Shown here: piece by piece, positions 6,746 to 9,043 of the stretch
Layout: each line of letters starts with the position of its first letter
Numbering within the stretch: position 1 is the first letter of the stretch
From: Chloroflexia bacterium
GTDB lineage: Bacteria; Chloroflexota; Chloroflexia; Thermomicrobiales; CFX8
NCBI GenBank assembly: GCA_013696045.1
Contig: JACCZH010000458.1
Span: 1-9,043 of the forward strand
Direction of reading: 5' to 3'
DNA length: 9,043 nucleotides
Made by a program: the position numbers and the translations under genes
The notes under the pieces: generated by a model
Told to the model about the DNA's origin: nothing
The model's input: only the letters and a program-made list of their open reading frames with translations
Database searches by the model: none

Positions 6746-7747
6746 TCACGCTGCTTGTTCGCTGGCTGCCCGTGGATCAGTTGGAATATCGTCCGTTGTT
6801 GGCCAGCGTGAGACAACCGCCAGCGCGATCACCCCTATAAGCACTCCGAACCACAACGTCGCGAAGCGCATGAGTAGTGTAGCCGCTCCGGCCACTGACC
6901 CCGTAAGCAGCGGATCGTCGATAGTCAGCAGCAGCAGCGCCGCGGCAGACGCCTCCGCTGCTCCGAGTCCTCCTGGTAGCAGTGAGAGAGCTCCAAACCA
7001 GGCGGAAGCTCCGAAAACGAATGTGGCCGCTAACAGCAGATGCCAGGATGGATCGATACCCAAACCTGTCAGGATCAGGAAGAATGCGACGCATTCTCCA
7101 AACCACGAGACCGTGCCAAGCCCTATGGCAATAGATAGCGGTTTCGGAGCAAGCAGGAAACGGGTGCTCGTGTAGAGCTTTTCGAGCGAGCGCACCCGGC
7201 GTTCAAGGCGCGTTCTCTCCAGTCGCCTGAGAATACGCGCGATCAACGACTCCCGTTGGAGCACCCATAGAAGGATCGTTGCGGCGATTAGCCCGCCAAC
7301 GAAGAGCGGCCAGCCAAATGGGAAGACGATAACGCCGATCCCGATGAGTAGCAGGGTGGCAATCCCATCGGTTAGCCGCTCAATGAGGACGACCGGGATG
7401 GTGCTGGAAAGGGGCGCGCCGGACCGTGTTCGGATCAGGTACGCCTTCAAGAGCTCGCCAAGCTTGCCCGGTGTCATCACCATCGTGAATCCACTCACGA
7501 AAATCATTGCCGAGTCACGGCGCGACAGCCCGCTAACTCCGACGAGCCGGAGATAGTATTGCCACTTCAAAAAACGCAAGGTGTAGTTGAGCAGAATCAG
7601 CCCTATAACCAGCGGCGTCAGCCACCAGTTGAAAGCCCGGAACGCATCCGCCAATGCGGAAGCGTCTGAAAGGAAGATCACAACGCTTACGACGACCACG
7701 CCGAGCAGAACGCCAAGCATGAGCCTGCGCCGTAGTTGGTTTATCAA
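6746..7747 (-). CDS. Flippase-like integral membrane protein (lysylphosphatidylglycerol synthase TM-domain family)
   Basis: The 333-residue protein has about seven to eight hydrophobic spans (roughly 10-26, 42-58, 80-95, 117-143, 146-163, 203-229, 238-258, 286-313). It also has the family landmarks TPGKLGELLKAYLI (92-105) and LLPGGLGAAEAS (256-267). The same fold occurs in the membrane part of MprF and in stand-alone proteins proposed to move lipid-linked substrates. There is no aminoacyl-transferase domain here, so lysyl-PG synthesis is not supported; the substrate is unknown. The start is TTG at 7747, giving the basic N-terminus MINQLRRRL before the first helix, with an in-frame TAA three codons upstream but only a weak ribosome site. 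ATG at 7720 (M10) is the alternative. The C-terminal 20 residues are soluble. It is followed after 34 bases by the zinc-ribbon gene, suggesting co-expression. Confidence 0.85.
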   Translation of the reverse strand: MINQLRRRLMLGVLLGVVVVSVVIFLSDASALADAFRAFNWWLTPLVIGLILLNYTLRFLKWQYYLRLVGVSGLSRRDSAMIFVSGFTMVMTPGKLGELLKAYLIRTRSGAPLSSTIPVVLIERLTDGIATLLLIGIGVIVFPFGWPLFVGGLIAATILLWVLQRESLIARILRRLERTRLERRVRSLEKLYTSTRFLLAPKPLSIAIGLGTVSWFGECVAFFLILTGLGIDPSWHLLLAATFVFGASAWFGALSLLPGGLGAAEASAAALLLLTIDDPLLTGSVAGAATLLMRFATLWFGVLIGVIALAVVSRWPTTDDIPTDPRAASEQAA

Positions 7748-7803
7748 CGTTTATCGCTTTCGAGACGCAAGCTGAACCTCAATCGTGGCACTGTACGCAG
7801 TAA

Positions 7804-7838
7804 GAATGGCTTCCCAACGAGGTTTCGAGAAGCCATTC
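7804..7838 (-). repeat. 10-bp perfect inverted repeat between ferredoxin and flippase-like gene
   Basis: GAATGGCTTC (7804-7813) and GAAGCCATTC (7829-7838) are perfect inverted copies around a 15-base loop. They lie in the 120-base gap after the ferredoxin stop (7868) and before the membrane-protein start (7747). On the transcribed minus strand the hairpin is followed by TTACTGCG, not a T-run, so it is not a classical terminator. It could be an mRNA-stabilising or attenuating hairpin, or an operator for the downstream pair of genes. Confidence 0.55.
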
Positions 7839-7867
7839 CAATCATGCTCAATTGTATGGGATAGACG

Positions 7868-8215
7868 CTAGGCTGGCGCGGGCTGGAGCTCCTCGGACGG
7901 CGGCGGTCCAGCGTCGCTGAGATCGGTCTCGCTCAAGCGGTTAATCACCCGCACGGTAAGGTCATTGTGGCACATGATCTGGCATGAAAGGCGCACGTTT
8001 GGATCGAGCGCGTCCTCCTGCGCCAGACGCGCGCGCTCGGCGTCGGTCATTCCCCCGGCGTCGCCGTCGATGAGCTCCACGCGGCAGGTGGTGCATTTCG
8101 CCAAACCTCCACAGCGGTGCAGAATATCTATTCCAGCTTCCTCGATCGCAACCACCAGCCGGCGGCCATCCTGAACATCAATCGTTTTCAGTCCTTGTAA
8201 CTTAACCTGGGGCAT
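7868..8215 (-). CDS. [2Fe-2S] ferredoxin
   Basis: This is a small soluble electron carrier with a beta-grasp fold. The 115 residues carry cluster ligands C35, C41 and C44 (CGGLAKCTTC, a CX5CX2C spacing) and C78 (RLSCQ), the plant/adrenodoxin-type pattern; C82 is an extra cysteine nearby. Residues 1-93 cover the domain, and 94-115 are an acidic, Pro-rich tail (SETDLSDAGPPPSEELQPAPA). The ATG at 8215 has GGAGG (8224-8220) four bases upstream. An ATG four bases earlier is out of frame and stops after five codons. The gene lies 82 bases behind kynU with its own promoter candidate between them. The redox partner is unknown; neither neighbour is a known ferredoxin user, so no pathway is assigned. 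Confidence 0.93.
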   Translation of the reverse strand: MPQVKLQGLKTIDVQDGRRLVVAIEEAGIDILHRCGGLAKCTTCRVELIDGDAGGMTDAERARLAQEDALDPNVRLSCQIMCHNDLTVRVINRLSETDLSDAGPPPSEELQPAPA

Positions 8216-8256
8216 TCATCCTCCAACTTTCAAACGAAACGAATCGGAATTCTCCT

Positions 8257-8285
8257 ACCGTAGTGCCCGTCAGTGACCGTGTCAA
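8257..8285 (-). promoter_or_regulatory. Candidate promoter for the ferredoxin gene
   Basis: On the minus strand a perfect -35 box, TTGACA (8285-8280), is followed after exactly 17 bases by TACGGT (8262-8257), a poor -10 box with 3 of 6 matches. Transcription would start near 8250, giving a leader of about 35 bases before the ATG at 8215. It lies wholly in the kynU-ferredoxin gap. The perfect -35 box with ideal spacing is the main support; the weak -10 box may mean an activator-dependent or low-level promoter. Confidence 0.45.
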
Positions 8286-8297
8286 AGCGTTATCCGA

Positions 8298-9043
8298 TCA
8301 AGCGACGACCTCACGCTCGGCGCTCACGTGGCGAAACTCTCCAGTCTCAATGATCTCACGTAGGTGCTGCACAGTCTGCCAAACGTCCACGAACGACGTG
8401 TACAGCGGGACCGGAGCAAGCCGGATAACGTTTGGTGGACGGAAATCGGGAACGACGCCGCGCGACTTCAACGAGCGGGCAATCGCGGCAGCGTGCTCGT
8501 GCTCGACAGCGATGTGGCCACCGCGCCGATCGTGCTCGCGTGGCGTTCCAATCTCGTATCCATACTCGTCCACCGTCAGCCCGGATTTCTCGATGAGTGT
8601 CACCAGGTAGTCGGTAAGCGCCAGCGATTTCGCTCTAACTCTTTCGACGCCGGCCTCTTCCATAATCTGCAATGAGCCCACAAGTGGCGCCGCGCTGAGG
8701 ACAGTAATTGTGCTGATTTGCCATGCGCCTGCTCCATCAGCACCCTCGAAATCGTGCAGCATGTCAAACTGACGGTCCTTTTGATATCCCCACCAACCCG
8801 GCATGGCCGGCTGCTTATCAAAGTGCTCCTCATTGACATAGAGCGAGGCAATACCCCCTGGGCCGGCATTCAGGTACTTGTAATTGCACCAGAAGGCGAA
8901 ATCGACGTCCCAATCGTCGAAATGGTGTGGAATTACACCGGCGGAGTGGCAGCAGTCCCAGCCAACCGGGATGCCGTACTTGTGGGCCGCGGCCGTAATC
9001 CGCTGGATATCGAACAGCTGGCCGCTTCGATAGAGGACACTAG
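8298..9043 (-). CDS. kynU: Kynureninase, C-terminal part (5' end beyond the window)
   Basis: Kynureninase is a PLP enzyme that cleaves kynurenine to anthranilate and alanine (or 3-hydroxykynurenine to 3-hydroxyanthranilate) in tryptophan breakdown, and in some bacteria in NAD synthesis. The frame is open from the right edge to TGA 8300-8298, with 247 residues visible out of a typical 400-425. It begins SVLYRSGQLFDIQRITAAAHKYG. It then shows GWDCCHSAG, with the PLP-pyridine Asp, and DWDVDFAFWCNYKYLNAGPGG, whose Lys is the expected PLP Schiff-base residue. Later come GYQKDRQFDM, GAWQIST, and the C-terminal-domain segment PDFRPPNVIRLAPVPLYTSF. The ATG at 8804 is internal. No terminator is visible after the stop, so read-through to the ferredoxin gene is possible. 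The upstream genes that would reveal the pathway are outside the window. Confidence 0.96.
   Translation of the reverse strand, partial: SVLYRSGQLFDIQRITAAAHKYGIPVGWDCCHSAGVIPHHFDDWDVDFAFWCNYKYLNAGPGGIASLYVNEEHFDKQPAMPGWWGYQKDRQFDMLHDFEGADGAGAWQISTITVLSAAPLVGSLQIMEEAGVERVRAKSLALTDYLVTLIEKSGLTVDEYGYEIGTPREHDRRGGHIAVEHEHAAAIARSLKSRGVVPDFRPPNVIRLAPVPLYTSFVDVWQTVQHLREIIETGEFRHVSAEREVVA

Noticed and set aside
6466..6811. Plus-strand frame of 113 codons opposite the zinc-ribbon gene
   Set aside because: It has no recognisable domain; the cysteine knuckles and ribosome site are on the minus strand.
7804..7838. Possible tRNA-like fold around the inverted repeat
   Set aside because: No acceptor/D/anticodon/T-arm arrangement can be drawn, and the T-loop consensus is absent.
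8263..8610. 115-codon plus-strand frame opposite kynU
   Set aside because: It is a shadow of the kynureninase coding strand, with no domain or ribosome site.

Overview
This window looks like ordinary chromosomal DNA from a free-living, moderately GC-rich bacterium. The gene set is branched-chain amino acid synthesis, ribosomal protein S15, polynucleotide phosphorylase (PNPase), a flippase-like membrane protein, a [2Fe-2S] ferredoxin and a kynureninase. Non-ATG starts recur (TTG twice, GTG once) and the Shine-Dalgarno sites are clear. The PNPase has the DIQGMED-type active-site region and a Gly/Ser/Arg-rich tail. My impression is a Chloroflexota relative (Thermomicrobia-like), but nothing here proves it. 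I see no phage, IS element, CRISPR array, tRNA or rRNA.

Left part, plus strand (1-3025): an ilvB-ilvN-ilvC operon. ilvB is cut by the left edge and lacks roughly its first 85-90 codons. ilvN follows after 4 bases. ilvC follows after 45 bases and starts at TTG. Acetohydroxyacid synthase (catalytic plus regulatory subunit) and ketol-acid reductoisomerase catalyse the first two shared steps of valine/isoleucine/leucine synthesis. A GC-rich hairpin without a T-run lies after ilvC.

Middle part, plus strand (3120-6228): a candidate sigma70-type promoter, then rpsO with a textbook intrinsic terminator behind it. Next comes a structured leader of about 200 bases with three inverted repeats, then pnp, closed by a strong terminator. 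This is the classical rpsO-pnp pairing, and the leader is placed where PNPase autoregulation would be expected.

Right part, minus strand (6227-9043, convergent with pnp). In transcription order: kynU (its 5' part lies beyond the right edge), a candidate promoter with a perfect TTGACA box, a 115-aa ferredoxin, a 120-base gap with a 10-bp perfect inverted repeat, a 333-aa flippase-like membrane protein, and a small zinc-ribbon protein. The zinc-ribbon reading frame appears broken. The downstream DNA in the neighbouring frame encodes a proline-rich linker and a membrane helix that look like its natural C-terminus.

I found no evidence of a previously undescribed system. The items most worth a second look are the frameshifted zinc-ribbon/membrane gene, the pnp leader structure, and the inverted repeat before the flippase-like gene.
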